Assembly: GCF_037975245.1 (NCBI RefSeq)
Contig: NC_092570.1
Span: 9,115,001-9,179,000, forward strand
DNA: 64,000 bases
Direction: 5' to 3'
DNA from: Apostichopus japonicus
Lineage: Eukaryota; Echinodermata; Holothuroidea; Aspidochirotida; Stichopodidae
Within the stretch, counting starts at the first letter, position 1. Each line of letters starts with the position of its first letter. Shown in pieces: positions 1 to 11,707 of this stretch. A model generated the notes under the pieces. It searched no databases, was not told where the DNA came from, and was given only the letters and a program-made list of their open reading frames with translations. The position numbers were made by a program, and so were the translations under genes.

Positions 1-299
1 GGCACGTTCTACGGATGACAAGATATACTAATTCACCCTATACTATATGTCCGGGACCGGGTGATTCAAAACAAGTTCAGACTTTCTGATTGAACAGGAT
101 ATACAATGCCTCTTCAAAGAAATGCTGCTTCAATACACAGTCTCAACATTGTAACAAAAGAAAAAGCAAATAGTTTGACTAAACTGTCAAAAGTCAATAG
201 CATGTGACTGCGGCATCACTGCATCAGACTGAAAAGCAGCTATATAGGCTATACTTCCTTCTTAAAAGTTATTATTCTTTCTTACGAATTATAAGTAGG
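1..299. other. Unannotated AT-rich flank
   Basis: I see no coding exon, RNA gene or clear repeat terminus here. It is the left edge of the transposon-rich region. Confidence 0.4.
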
Positions 300-650
300 C
301 CTATTTTATGTGTGTTGCAAGTTTTTCCATACAATCCGTGCCAAGTAGTAGGCCTATAGTTCTACTCACACGAAGAAGGAAATGAATGATTCTATAAATA
401 GAGCAGGAGCTCAAAGGGGTCAAATCTATAACTGGGAGTGTTGACCAATTGTCATGTATATAGCAATGGTCCATGTGCATGCCCATATAAGGAAATGGAC
501 ATCTGCCGGGCACATTCTGGTGGGTATGGTCAGGAGCTAGGGTTACAAGAAAGGGACCCCAACATTGGGTTAAATCAGTAAACCTGAAGAAACCTACCGG
601 AAAATAACCGGCATGGTGCCATGGAATATCATGATTTGCTATTAATTGCC
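300..650 (+). repeat. Left arm of a diverged inverted duplication
   Basis: This segment resembles the reverse complement of about 7950-8340. Both share the run GCCGGGCACATTCTGGTGG and neighbouring blocks around CATGTGCATGCC, with many substitutions and small gaps. The element following each arm (743-1460 and 5408-6143) is also shared in inverted order. I infer an old inverted duplication or a fold-back transposon. No coding potential is evident. Confidence 0.6.
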
Positions 651-742
651 AGACTGGCATTTCAGTGGTTGGGGAATGCCCGTCAGACACCCCGAATGTC
701 CTAATCCCCCCACCCCACCCCGCCATCAATCAATGAGATACG

Positions 743-1460
743 CAGGCGCGGATCCAGAGGGGGGTCCAGGGGGTCCGGACCCCCCTGCTCTTGGCCAACA
801 AAAAAAAAAGAGAGAAAAAAGAGAGAAAAATAATTAAATTAAACGCCAATTTTAAACATGTAGGACGTCAGAAGGGCGGTTATCCTTACAAGTCAACCAG
901 CTGTGTCTTTTCCGTCAAATGAACTATAGTGTGCACGCGTGCTACACGTGCCAAAAATGCCTAAAAATCTCAATTTTCAGACCGAAAAGTTTCAAAATTG
1001 AGGTGGTGTTCGAGAATTTCACAATGGATAGAGGGAATCCCACTCCCCTTAGACCCTAGGATCACTGGAGGCCAAACCCCTTACCCTTCCAGAATCCTTG
1101 ATCCGGCCCTGCATCAAACAGTGGTGACGGAACGGGAGGGGGGTTGGGGGCTATAGGCATTATGATTTTTGTATTATCTCAACTCATCTGATATATAGTA
1201 CCATATTTCATAGATTGTTTTTTTTCTCATCAATCGAGAAATTGCAGACATGAGATCCATATTTTCAGGCTAGGTACATGCAGCTTAGAATACTCGGGAA
1301 GTGCCGTTTCCGGCCATCTGGGGGGTTTGTAAAGCCAAAACTTTTCTGGTACGCTCCGCGCCAACCGATGGTGGCGCTCCGCTTAGATAGTTTATACGTT
1401 CCATCCAACTGGACCAGTCAGACCCCCCCCCCCCTGTCACAAATCCTGCATCCGCCCCTG
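743..1460 (-). mobile_element. Composite non-autonomous DNA element, copy 1
   Basis: This is an inverted copy of 5408-6143, matching along nearly its whole length. Its ends resemble hAT-type termini: CAGGCGCGGATCCAG at the left, and the reverse complement of CAGGGGCGGATGCAGG at the right. A 6-bp direct repeat, GATACG, abuts both ends. A second terminus-like junction near 1111-1119 suggests two elements joined or nested before copying. It contains the 20-bp hairpin core at 1358-1377 that is shared with four other elements. Confidence 0.65.
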
Positions 1461-1897
1461 GATACGATCCGTACCCCAATTACATGTAAACGTTTACATA
1501 TCTGTGGTAAGGTAAAATTTACTTACACGCTTTGGAGTTCTTATGTTACTTCATGCATGTTTACTACTAATATTTTACTTAACCTGTATATTTTGTTTTA
1601 GCGTGAATTTCAAGTAGTTTGGCTTCTTCAAAAATGCGCTAAAAATTCGGAGCTTCCGGGGGCTGCGCCCCCTGGACCACAAGGAGAGACCAAAACGAGA
1701 GACCAATCATCAGTGGCTACTAAGCGGGGCTGGCGGTCCGCCCGGGTACCATGCAGTCAGCGGGGTGCCATGCCACATATCGATCATATGATCAGCCCAA
1801 AGCTTTGCCAATTAAATCACCATTTTGCATCTAAGCCACCTTACAAAACACACATTACTCATCCCCTCCCATTATACCATTCCCCTGCACAGGACAA
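1461..1897. other. Gene-free spacer
   Basis: No exon or RNA gene is recognisable. A G/C-rich palindrome-like string sits near 1655-1675. The rest looks like decayed repeat DNA. Confidence 0.35.
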
Positions 1898-2523
1898 ACT
1901 AAAACGAATGACAGCGAATGACCGAATGACAATTGACTTTGTACAGGGTTAATTATCATTCGCGAAGGACAACGAATGACAAAAGAAGAATATAAAGTTG
2001 CACTAGAATTTCCTTCAGAAAATCGCAAATCGTACGATGCCCCCCCTTCCCTACGCCACTGTTACAGAGTAGCTCCATATAACTGGCGCAAATTTTCTCC
2101 TTTTCCAGTCCCTTTTGCACCCCACCCCCCTAAAAAAATCATTTTCTTTTTGTCGTAGAAATGTCCAATATAAGGACTCTTCCTGAAATTTTTAGCCGTT
2201 CAAAATTATAGTATTGTTAGTTTCTAACAATTAATATCGGAAAAATGACGTTACATTAACTTTTTAAAATCAGACTTAAAATTTCGCTTACTATATGGTG
2301 CGTTTGTATCTTGTCCGTACTTTGCTAGATCTGTAAGCCACGCACTTCGCGTCCACTCGGTTTGTGTGACTTTGGTATACCCACGAAGTCTGAACTGTGA
2401 TATCCGGTTGAAGCAAATGTCTGTGCTGTCATTCACTGTCATTCGTTTTAGTCAACGCAATTTTTTAGTGTGTACAACATATTGTCATTCGTTATGTGTA
2501 ACGCAATTGTCATTCGTTTTAGT
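1898..2523. mobile_element. Element with ACTAAAACGAATGACA termini
   Basis: The left end (1898-1913) and right end (2508-2523) are perfect 16-bp inverted repeats of ACTAAAACGAATGACA. Further copies of the CGAATGAC motif occur inside both ends. No transposase is encoded, so this looks like a MITE of about 626 bp. No clear target-site duplication was found, and the superfamily is unknown. Confidence 0.55.
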
Positions 2524-2567
2524 AACACTCCCCCCCCCCGCACGGCATCTCCTGCACGGGGTCACAG

Positions 2568-2914
2568 CAAGGGCGTAGGGACCGGGGGCACTGGGGGCGC
2601 CAGCCCCCCCAGTGAAAAATGTGGAGGGGCGGAAGTATCATTCCGCCCCCCCGCTTCAAGTCAGAAAACCCCTTTTTCATTTCCAAATGAGAAAAAAAAT
2701 CTCATTTGGAGCACCAAATTGCATCTAAGGCCTGGTGAAAATACAAAATTAAGTTTACAAAATGGAGTGGGTGTTGAAGTGTGCTATATTGCACCAAATT
2801 GCATCTGAGGCTACCTGGAAATGCAAAAAATTCCAAAGGGGAGGGGGACCCCCACTCTTTAGACCCCTCCCCCAGGCCGGCCATCAGTCTTCAGCCCCCC
2901 CCCCTACGCCACTG
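2568..2914 (-). mobile_element. hAT-type MITE family W, copy 1
   Basis: This 347-bp element is flanked by a perfect 8-bp target-site duplication, GGTCACAG, at 2560-2567 and 2915-2922. Its termini are CAAGGGCGTAGG and, reversed, CAGTGGCGTAGG. An 8-bp duplication with CAG-type ends is characteristic of the hAT superfamily. It is inverted relative to the copies at 4589 and 7569. No transposase is present, so mobility would have needed a partner element. Confidence 0.85.
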
Positions 2915-3250
2915 GGTCACAGTAACAAAGGAAGGATGCGCCCCCCCCCGGTGCCAACTATAATAGGTACGCCACTGCCAATCACGCTGGAGTTTCAGTT
3001 TGGTACACGTCTCAGCTATTTCTTTAAGGTGTATACCATTTGGTGGACAGGTGATAGAGAAAATAAGTACCAGTTTCAAACTGCCATATGCATGTTTCTC
3101 TTTGTACAGAGTCCTATATGCATTCCCATACATTGCAATCCGAGTCTGAATCTGAGTGGATATCAATTTATAAGTAAATATCGGTGTATCATTATAATTA
3201 TCCACATAACACAGGGAAGTTCAACAGACAGTATACTGTAATGTACCATT
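2915..3250. other. Gene-free spacer
   Basis: It holds the right target-site duplication of the preceding MITE and ordinary AT-rich sequence. No gene is seen. Confidence 0.35.
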
Positions 3251-3251
3251 C

Positions 3252-3470
3252 AGGGGCGGGATTTGAGTTGTGAAAGTGGGGGGGGGGGGGGCAAACCTGC
3301 CAGCAAGACTATCTAAGCGGAGCGCCACCATCGGTTGGTGCGGAGCGTTCAAGAAATTTTTTGGCTTTACAAACCCTCCAGATGGCCGGAAACGGCACTT
3401 CCCGAGTGCTCTAAGCTGCATGTACCCATCCTTGAAATATGGATCTCATGTCTGCAATTTGTATCTAGAT
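3252..3470 (+). mobile_element. Partial copy of the composite element family
   Basis: It begins with CAGGGGCGGGATTTG, followed by a poly-G tract and then the conserved block around the hairpin core at 3322-3341. It ends shortly after the string ATATGGATCTCATGTCTGCA, which is also in 743-1460 and 5408-6143. It appears truncated at its right side. Confidence 0.6.
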
Positions 3471-3518
3471 AGTTAATTATTGTTTAAAAATTTGAAGAGG
3501 ATTGATAGTAGAACATAT

Positions 3519-3660
3519 CAGTGGCGGATCCAGGATTTCGCCGAAGGGGGGGGGGGGGCCCAGATGGGAAATGACTAATCGTCGTCCTGGGGGAGGGGTC
3601 TAAGGGGAGTGGGTGCCCCCCTCCCCTTTGGAAAATTTCACAAAATATGGAGGTCCTCGG
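3519..3660 (+). mobile_element. hAT-like terminus fragment
   Basis: It starts with CAGTGGCGGATCCAGGATTT, a hAT-like end, followed by a long poly-G tract and a block resembling the subterminal part of family W. No matching right end was assigned with confidence. Confidence 0.45.
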
Positions 3661-4588
3661 TGCAATCTCGTGCTACTTTTCGTGAAAGTTTGGAGTAAAA
3701 TTTATTTCCAATAAATCATGTATTCATGGTTTGCCGGGCATATATTTGCAATTTCGAGCAATGAGCTGGGATTTACGTCTTTGGGGAGTAGGTGGTGATG
3801 CAAACTACTTTTTACCAGGCTACTCCAGGCCATTTCATCTTGGATGCCCCCTTGCAGATGGAGACTATTGATGCAGTCAGAGTGCCCCTCTCACCTTCAC
3901 TTTATCAGAATGATGGTGTACTCTTTTCGCAAATTTATTTTACAAAAATTACACGCACAGTGGCGTAGCTAGGATTTTTTTGAGTGGGGGCCATGGGGGG
4001 CTGTTCTTTCTTGTGGGGGGCCGGAGGTTACTATCTAAGCGGAGCGCCACCATGGTTGGCGCGGAGCGTACAGAGAAAATTTGAGATTTCAGCACCCCCC
4101 AGATCGCAGGAGATGGCACCTGTGAGGCAAAATAGCAACCAAAAAGATGTGCAACTTTGGTGACAGAAATGCAAAAAAAGTTTTTTCTCTTTCATGCTGA
4201 CTGGCCTTGCCAACTCAGCCAGACTTTAACTTGAGGGAAGTTGGCATCAATTGTCGTTTCAAGCTGTCAAGGCCTTTCTCCCAACTAAAACCCCTGTGGG
4301 CTACCGGTAGGTTTGCAGGATATGCCCACATGTGGACTTAAATAGCATTAGTGGAAGGGGATGGAAGACTAACACGCATCGATGTTTCGGTAATGGTCCA
4401 CATTGGTGGCTCGGTGCTAATTAGGCCATTTATTGGGTTTCTTGAGGCAGCTGTCATCAGAATTTGGGTTTTTGTGCCAATCGATGACCGATAACATGTA
4501 TTGGTATGTAAATTTCTTCTTCATATATCTAGCAACACTCTAAAAACAAATGAATGGATTTCATTCCATTGGAGTGATCACTCGGCGC

Positions 4589-4958
4589 CAGTGGCGTAGG
4601 AAGGTACTTTTGAGTGGGGGGGGGGCTGAAGACTGATGGCCGGCCTGGGGGAGGGGTCTAAGGGGAGGGGGTGTCTCCCTCCCCTTTGGATTTTGTTTGC
4701 ATTTCCAGGTGGCCTCAGATGCAATTTGGTGCAATATATAGCACACTTCAACACCCACTCCATTTTGTAAACTTAATTTTGTATTTTCACCTAGCCTTAG
4801 ATGCAATTTGGTGCTCCAAATGAGATTTTTTTCTCATTTGGAAATAAAAAAGGGGTTTTCTGACTTGCGAACCGGGGGGGCGGAATGATACTTCCGCCCC
4901 TCCACATTTTTCACTGGGGGGCTGGTGCCCCCCAGCCCCACCGGTTCCTACGCCCTTG
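4589..4958 (+). mobile_element. hAT-type MITE family W, copy 2
   Basis: This 370-bp element is flanked by the perfect 8-bp duplication CTCGGCGC (4581-4588 and 4959-4966). The termini are CAGTGGCGTAGGAAGG and ...CCTACGCCCTTG. Its body is closely similar to the copies at 2568-2914 and 7569-7943. The different target duplications show independent insertions. Confidence 0.88.
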
Positions 4959-5407
4959 CTCGGCGCACTTCAAATTAAGAGTGAAATTTAACTCTATTGG
5001 AGTTAACCCTCACTCCTAATATGAGTGAATATAACTCTATTAGGAGTAAAGATTTACTCCAATGGAGTGGAAATTCACTCTTATACCGGAATGTGCTCAG
5101 TGATTACTCCCATGGAGTGAAATTCACCTATGTTTTTATCAGTACAGTACAGTGCATATCATCATAGACGTACGTACTACGTACGTTCGTATATCAGACG
5201 CACTCGATACCCACGATACGATACGGTCCTGGAGAAACTATTTCCACTCATCATTTTTTAAAGGCGATACAGTAGTGAGTATTGAACAGGCACAGCCGCA
5301 TGTTTGCAGGAATTTCAGAATTCCCAATATTTTATATCTCTACCAGTAGTGTTTCGACAGTTTCGTGGGCATAAAAAAGTTGTTTTGTGGAATATTCAAT
5401 GACATAT

Positions 5408-6143
5408 CAGGGGCGGATGCAGGATTTGTGACAGGGGGGTCTGACTGGTCCAGCCGCGCCCGAACGTAAGACTATCTAAGCGGAGCGCCATCATCGGTTG
5501 GCGCGGAGCGTAACAAGAAAATTTTTGGCTCTACAAACCCCCCAGATGGCCGGAAACGGCACTTCCCGAGTATTCTAAGCAGCATGTACCTAGCCTGAAA
5601 ATATGGATCTCATGTCTGCAATTTCTCAATTGATGAGAAAAAAACAATCAATGATATATGGTATTACATATCAGATGAGTTGAGATGATACAAAAATCAT
5701 AATGCCTTTAGCCCCCAATCCCCTCCCGTTCCGTCACCACTGTTTGATGCAGGGCCGGATCCAGGATTCTGCAAGGGTGAGGGGTTTGCTCATGAAAAAT
5801 TCGTTAGTGCATCCTAGCAGCCTACCGCTCTGTAACCTCACCGCCGAAAAAAATTCGAACACCACCTCAATTTTGAAACTTTTCGGTCTGAAAATTGAGA
5901 TCGTTAGGCATTTTTGGCACGTGTAGCACGCGTGCACACTATAGTTCATTTGACGGAAAAGACACACCTGGATGACTTGTGAGGATAACCGCTTTTCTGA
6001 CGTCCTACATGTTTAAAATTGGCGTTTAATTTAATTATTTTTTCTCTCTCTTTTTTTCTCTCTCTTTTTTTTTCTCTCTTTTTTTTTGGCCAAGAGCAGG
6101 GGGGTCCGGACCCCCTGGACCCCCCCCGCTGGATCCGCGCCTG
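5408..6143 (+). mobile_element. Composite non-autonomous DNA element, copy 2
   Basis: This 736-bp element has the terminus CAGGGGCGGATGCAGGATTT and a right end whose reverse complement is CAGGCGCGGATCCAGC. It is the inverted partner of 743-1460. The pentamer CATAT abuts both ends. The hairpin core lies at 5485-5504. There is no coding capacity. Confidence 0.65.
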
Positions 6144-7568
6144 CATATATTCATTTGACTCGAGGCAATATATGAAAACCTGATACCTCGGCTCAGTACA
6201 AACGGAGCCAATCTTTTGATAGATTATTGCGCTAGGTGGAAGCACTGAACATATTTTCAGCAGATATCGATATCGCGCAGCACAACAAGGTTCGTGGTAT
6301 ATGGTCGCAATCGTCGCATCGACCATTGCCATGCCATGCTGTGTGACCATTCTCATGATTACTACAGATATTGTATTTTCTTATTCTGCCAGATGCAGAC
6401 GAGATAATTGTGTAACTCTATTTCCCAAATTATTGAACAAAAAATATAAGTGAATCTCACTTATTTTTATTTTTTTACACCATTTTTTTAACCCCATTCC
6501 CAGTGGGGGGCCAGTGGGGGGCAGCCTATTTCATGGGGGCCTCGGCCCCCAGGCCCCCCGTAGCTACGCCACTGATCACGCATGGGGCCCTTTCCCTCGA
6601 ACGCGGTAAAAAAAAAAATCAGGATTTTCAAAAAGGGGGGCCCGGGCCCCCCGGGCCCCCCCCCCCTGGATCCGCCCCAGCATATGGTCAGATGGTGATG
6701 TACAACTTTTGTTATACGTCACTATCTAAGCGGTAACAATAAATCGCATCTAGACAGTTCTTTCCCCCTAAACTTATTAGTATATTGCGCATTTGGACCG
6801 ATCAAGAATATGTTCAGCACCCACTGCGAAATTCTCCCCGCGGTCCCCACTTCTTGGAGCACTTGGCAAATATTGGGGCTGAACATACCTTTACCCCCCC
6901 CCCCACTTTTTTCATGGGGGATTAGCCCCTCAAGTCCACCGGTTCCGTCGCCACTGAAGTCGAGGAGGGGTGATTTCTAGCAGTAAAGAAATTACATCGG
7001 CATTGCCATTGCATATTGTTGAATGACACGGGGGGGGGGGGGGGTGTCATGTGTCAGTGTTTTGAATTTAATTATTGATATACCCAATATGCAAATCTGG
7101 CTTTCGTAAATAGTTTCTCTGGATTTGGTTATTCAACGCGTTCAGTAGAGCAGCAACGTTGAAAATCAATTCCTGAAGCTAGCACTGTAGCACATGCCGC
7201 GGATTCATCACATGCAGAATTGAATCGCTAGTGTGTTAGCTCCAGGATTCGTAACCTGTGCTGCGAACCATGTGCTAGCTCCAGCTCCAGTTATTCTGCA
7301 TGCTACATGTTACGATCTTAAACACAAATTCGACTTAGATTCGAAACAAAGAGGCCTATTTGATAGAAAAAAAAAAAAAGTGAACTAAGATTTGGGGAAA
7401 AGTGGGGGGTGGGGGGCAAATGCCCCCTCTTGCCCCCCCCCCGTAATCCCGCACATGGTACCATTCATTAGCTGATCTAGCTCATTGAGGGGGGCATTTT
7501 GGGGTGTCTGGCGGGCATTCCACCGCCACTGAAAAGGTCTGCCAGTGGCCATTCATGATACTTGGAAC

Positions 7569-7943
7569 CAGTGGCGTAGGAAGGTACTTTTGAGTGGGGG
7601 GGCTGAAGACTGATGGCCGGCCTGGGGGAGGGGTCTAAGGGGAGGGGGTGTCCCCCTCCCCTTTGGAATTTTTTGCATTTCCAGGTGGCCTCAGATGCAA
7701 TTTGGTGCAATATATATAGCACACTTCAACACCCACTCCATTTTGTAAACTTAATTTTGTATTTTCACCTGGCGTTAGATGCAATTTGGTGCTCCAAATG
7801 AGATTTTTTTCTCATTTGGAAATGAAAAAGGGGTTTTCTGACTTGCGGAGCGGGGGGGGGGGGGCGGAATGATACTTCCGCCCCTCCACATTTTTCACTG
7901 GGGGGGCTGGCGCCCCCCAGTGCCCCCGGTTCCTACGCCCTTG
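7569..7943 (+). mobile_element. hAT-type MITE family W, copy 3
   Basis: This 375-bp element is bounded by the perfect 8-bp duplication CTTGGAAC (7561-7568 and 7944-7951). The termini match the copy at 4589-4958. Internal poly-G tracts differ in length between copies. Confidence 0.88.
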
Positions 7944-7949
7944 CTTGGA

Positions 7950-8340
7950 ACCGGTATAGGAAGAAAATTTTCTAGTTGGTTTCATCAGGTTATACTCATG
8001 AGCTGATAGCCCGATTTTGGGACCACATTCTTGTGGCCCTCCTTACAACAACCACCAGAATGTGCCCGGCAGACGTCCATTACCTTATATAGGCATGCAC
8101 ATGGGCCATTGCTTATATGTACATGAAAATTGGTTAACATTCCAGTTAGGCTGACCCCTTTGGGCTCCCGGACTAGCAATAGCCTTAACGTGCATGGGAA
8201 CTGATAGATGGCAGACTTGCGAATTATCCATCTGTTATGTAGGCCTACCGTTCGAAAGTTGTCAAAGTGCTGCATGAAACCGCCTAAATGTTGAAAAACT
8301 AATGCACTTACTGATATATAGTACTTTTCTGCCGACATTT
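7950..8340 (-). repeat. Right arm of the diverged inverted duplication
   Basis: The reverse complement of this interval matches about 300-650 through several conserved blocks. See the left-arm entry. No coding function was recognised. Confidence 0.6.
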
Positions 8341-9346
8341 CAAATACTCAAATTACTGTAACAAAATGCTTCACTTGAGGAGGCTATATATATACTTGTT
8401 AAGTGGACTGCCATGACTTTGAAGATATTTATTGCCACAGGTGCATCTCAAACTTACTATTTGCCATGTGCATTTCTTTCTTGTTTAACTTAGTTTTGAA
8501 TATGAAAAGTGTCGTTAATTGATATGCCAACATCATGTAATATTTAGAACTTGCAATACTCTACAATCAGCATCAACGGGAATAAACAATCTAGCAAATA
8601 ACGCAAAAAACGTTAAAAATTGAAAAACCGTATGATATGTGATGTTATGTTTCTATACTTGCTTTTGTCTCCAAATCTTAAAGGCATACTCTCAGCTAAT
8701 CTTGTCTCCCGTATACCCCCCGTATTCCCCCGATTTAAAAATAAAAGCAATTCCGCCAGTTAAAACCGGAATTGCTGAATTGATCAAACTTGATAAAAGA
8801 TACTTCTTCTGTTATGTGTGTATTGCAAACAAAAAGCACCTCCTCATGTTAACTAATATTTTGATTCATTAGCAAGGTATAGGGCAAAATTTCTCATTGT
8901 TTCATATTTCACCCAAGTTTTAATTTATTGCGACTTAGAATTTGGTCTTCGACCTTCGACCACAAAACACATCGTCATATCGCCTGCAAATTAGAGTCGC
9001 ATCAATGGTGTGCGCAGAAGGGGGGGGGGAGACATCTAAAAATGTAGACTGCTTGCTATTCCACCCCACCCCCTTCCCTCACCCCTCCCCACGTTGTCAT
9101 TTCTTTAATAAAAAAATGCCCTGGTTTCCGAATACAACTCAACCCAGCGTAATATGATATTGCTAATTATCAATCTACCTTTTTAATACATTCGTCAATT
9201 GACCAATTATAATCAATTCGAATGCTTGCTCTTGCAAACTATAATTTTTTCGAGTTTCCTGGACCATAGGGCTCGACACGTCATGTAGTTCGAGTCTTCG
9301 AGAGAATCCACCGCTAAACGCCCGTGAATGCTGGTTGGCAGCCTCC
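8341..9346. other. Gene-free spacer
   Basis: AT-rich sequence without a recognisable exon or RNA gene. A polypyrimidine stretch lies near 9058-9095. Confidence 0.35.
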
Positions 9347-9354
9347 TCGTCAGG

Positions 9355-10009
9355 CAAGGGCGGCGGAACCGGGGGGCACAGGGGGCACGTGCCCCCCCAC
9401 TTTTCCTCAGGGTTAAAAATGTGCCCTTTTTCTACATAAAAATTGAGGTGTATCAAGTTAGCAAGAGGCCAGGGAACCAGAATGAACACTCGGGGAGGGC
9501 CGTTTCCGGCCATCTGAGGGGTTTGTAAAACCAAAATTTTTCTTGTACGCTCCGCGCCAACCGATGGTGGCGCTCCGCTCAGATAGTCGTGCATACAACT
9601 TTGCAAATCCTGGCTACGCCCCTGACTTTTAATGAATTTATGTGGGTCAAACTCAAAGCTATTTCGAATGGAAACAATTTGTTAAGATATTAACAAGAAA
9701 TAAACTCTGATTCGGAAGATTCCTACATTAGCAACTAGCATGATTTCACCTCATTTGTCTCAATAGAAAACTTGTTCCTTGTTTCCCAATTTGCACATTG
9801 GATATTGCAGTGCTAGTATGCATATTTTCCTTGAGGGGGGGGGGGGGAGGCGTTGATGGAGTGATGTGTATACGCAAATAAGATAATAAAATAAGAGTTA
9901 TAAAGGGTACTAAATATCAGGCTACATGGCAGTCCAATCGAATTTCTGCAAAGTGCCCTTTGATATCGGTGCCCCCCCCCCCAGATTGAAAGTGCTTCCG
10001 CCGCCCTTG
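9355..10009. mobile_element. hAT-type element with nested family member
   Basis: This 655-bp element is flanked by the perfect 8-bp duplication TCGTCAGG (9347-9354 and 10010-10017). Both termini read CAAGGGCGGCGGAA inward. Within it, about 9470-9624 is a fragment of the composite family, with the hairpin core at 9554-9573 and the terminus CTGGCTACGCCCCTG. No transposase was seen. Confidence 0.82.
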
Positions 10010-10017
10010 TCGTCAGG

Positions 10018-11034
10018 ATGGACAAATGATTTCATTAAAATATTATGCGTCCCTTGGATGCAGGGGCGCACGTTCACAATTTTCTTTTTTCAAGCGGGAT
10101 GAAAAGCGATTTCGAGACCGCCGTCTAGCTTTTCTGTGACCGACTATAGTGCTAGAATAGCCGAACAAGTGAGTTAACCAACATAAGCGACAATTTTTTT
10201 ATATTATTATAACCGACAAATAACATGTATGGGAGCACAGGGGTGGGGTGAAGTCACCGGAAACCGCTTCATTTTTAGAAGAAAAAGAATATAGAAAGAG
10301 GATTTACTCTATTTTCTTGTTCTCTTTTATCCAGTTTAAAGCAACGAAAACAAAACATAAACAAAAACAAAAACAAAAACACACGCCCAAATATGAGAGA
10401 GAAGAACTCCAACTCTCTGGAATTCAATTACACGCCTGCATGGTAGCTGGGTTCAATAGGCGAAGACCCAATAAGCTTTAGCATTTGGTGGTATATTTAT
10501 TATTCTCTCGTATAGCGACATCATATCACAAAAACACATGCCTGAAAGAGAAATTACAGTTCCCTGGGATATATTTCAAGCCCTCGTTTAGGGATCATGG
10601 GGATCCCGATGGGGTCCGGCTGCAAATCTGTAGCACTTATTCTAATATTATCCATGCTGGGAAATGTATACACGTTAGGGACATATAGAACGTTTTTGTT
10701 TTCGTCTTCTGTGTTTTATCACTCTTACATTTTTGGACGTAAGACTTTTTAAGACCGACTTTGCATCGATCTGAGAACGGCTTTGATTCTTACTCCATCC
10801 CCTCCCTCGTATGCACTCCCCTCCTTGATGGTCAATTGCAGACATTTAGTATGTATGAATTTGTTAAAGCTCTTTGCTTTGATCGTTCTGCGTGCTATTG
10901 TGCGCTAAATAGATGGCGCTGTTGATTTTGCATCATCAGCGCCGCATATCGCTATATACGTTACCCATGCCTTTTCAGAGAAAAAAGAAAAAGAAAATAT
11001 ATATGACCCCATACCTACTTATATAATAGTAATA
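10018..11034. other. Gene-free spacer
   Basis: It contains A-rich simple sequence near 10345-10385 and AT-rich simple sequence near 10990-11060. No coding exon or RNA gene was recognised. Confidence 0.35.
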
Positions 11035-11707
11035 ATCATAATGATAATATGATATTATATAGCGACGCTCACTGCGTCACGCACCGCTTAACAGTGAAAT
11101 AAACACAAGGAAAAGAACAAACATTAAGCAGTAAACACCACAAAAATACAATAAAAGATACGAAAGCCTAAAAAATCAACAACAAAAGTATTGCAATGAT
11201 TCACAAGTAAATATAAACAGATGTATACAAAAATACCATAAAGTCACTATACAGCAATAAAAGATTCAAACATTAAACTGTTTTCTAAAAAGACGAGACT
11301 TTAAATTTGTCTTAAAACTGTGTACACTTTTGGACTGTCGAATCATTACCGGGAGGTCATTCCATAAAAGCGGAGCGTAAACATTAATAGCTCGTGTAAC
11401 ATATGTTTTTCATAGTATGTTTAGAATCCTGCCTTTTCAAGAGTAGCAGGTCAGTATTACTATAATGAAGGCCACCTCTACCTGGAATGTACCAATCAAC
11501 TACATCACAGAGGTATGAAGGAGCCAAATTATTCAATATTTTGTACACAGTCAGAAGAACTTTAAAAACAATTCTTTCACGTACCCCAAGCCAATGAAGG
11601 TTGTATAAAATTGGTGTAAATATGTTTAGATTTTTTTGGCATCTGACAAGCCTAGCAGCTGCATTTTGAACAGATTGTAGTTTGGGTTACATCTCTTGAT
11701 CTATGTC

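Larger units (their letters stand above)
3958..6574. mobile_element. Possible large hAT-derived element with nested insertions
   Basis: The left end CAGTGGCGTAGCTAGG at 3958 pairs with the right end at 6574, whose reverse complement is CAGTGGCGTAGCTACG. The flanking octamers TACACGCA (3950-3957) and ATCACGCA (6575-6582) agree at six of eight positions. If real, this is an element of about 2.6 kb into which the elements at 4589-4958 and 5408-6143 later inserted. No transposase reading frame survives. The call is tentative. Confidence 0.4.

Noticed and set aside
646-837. Small protein-coding gene in 1-3 kb
   Set aside because: The open frames there span MITE termini and poly-G or poly-C runs. 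Translations are proline/glycine-rich by composition and match nothing I recognise.
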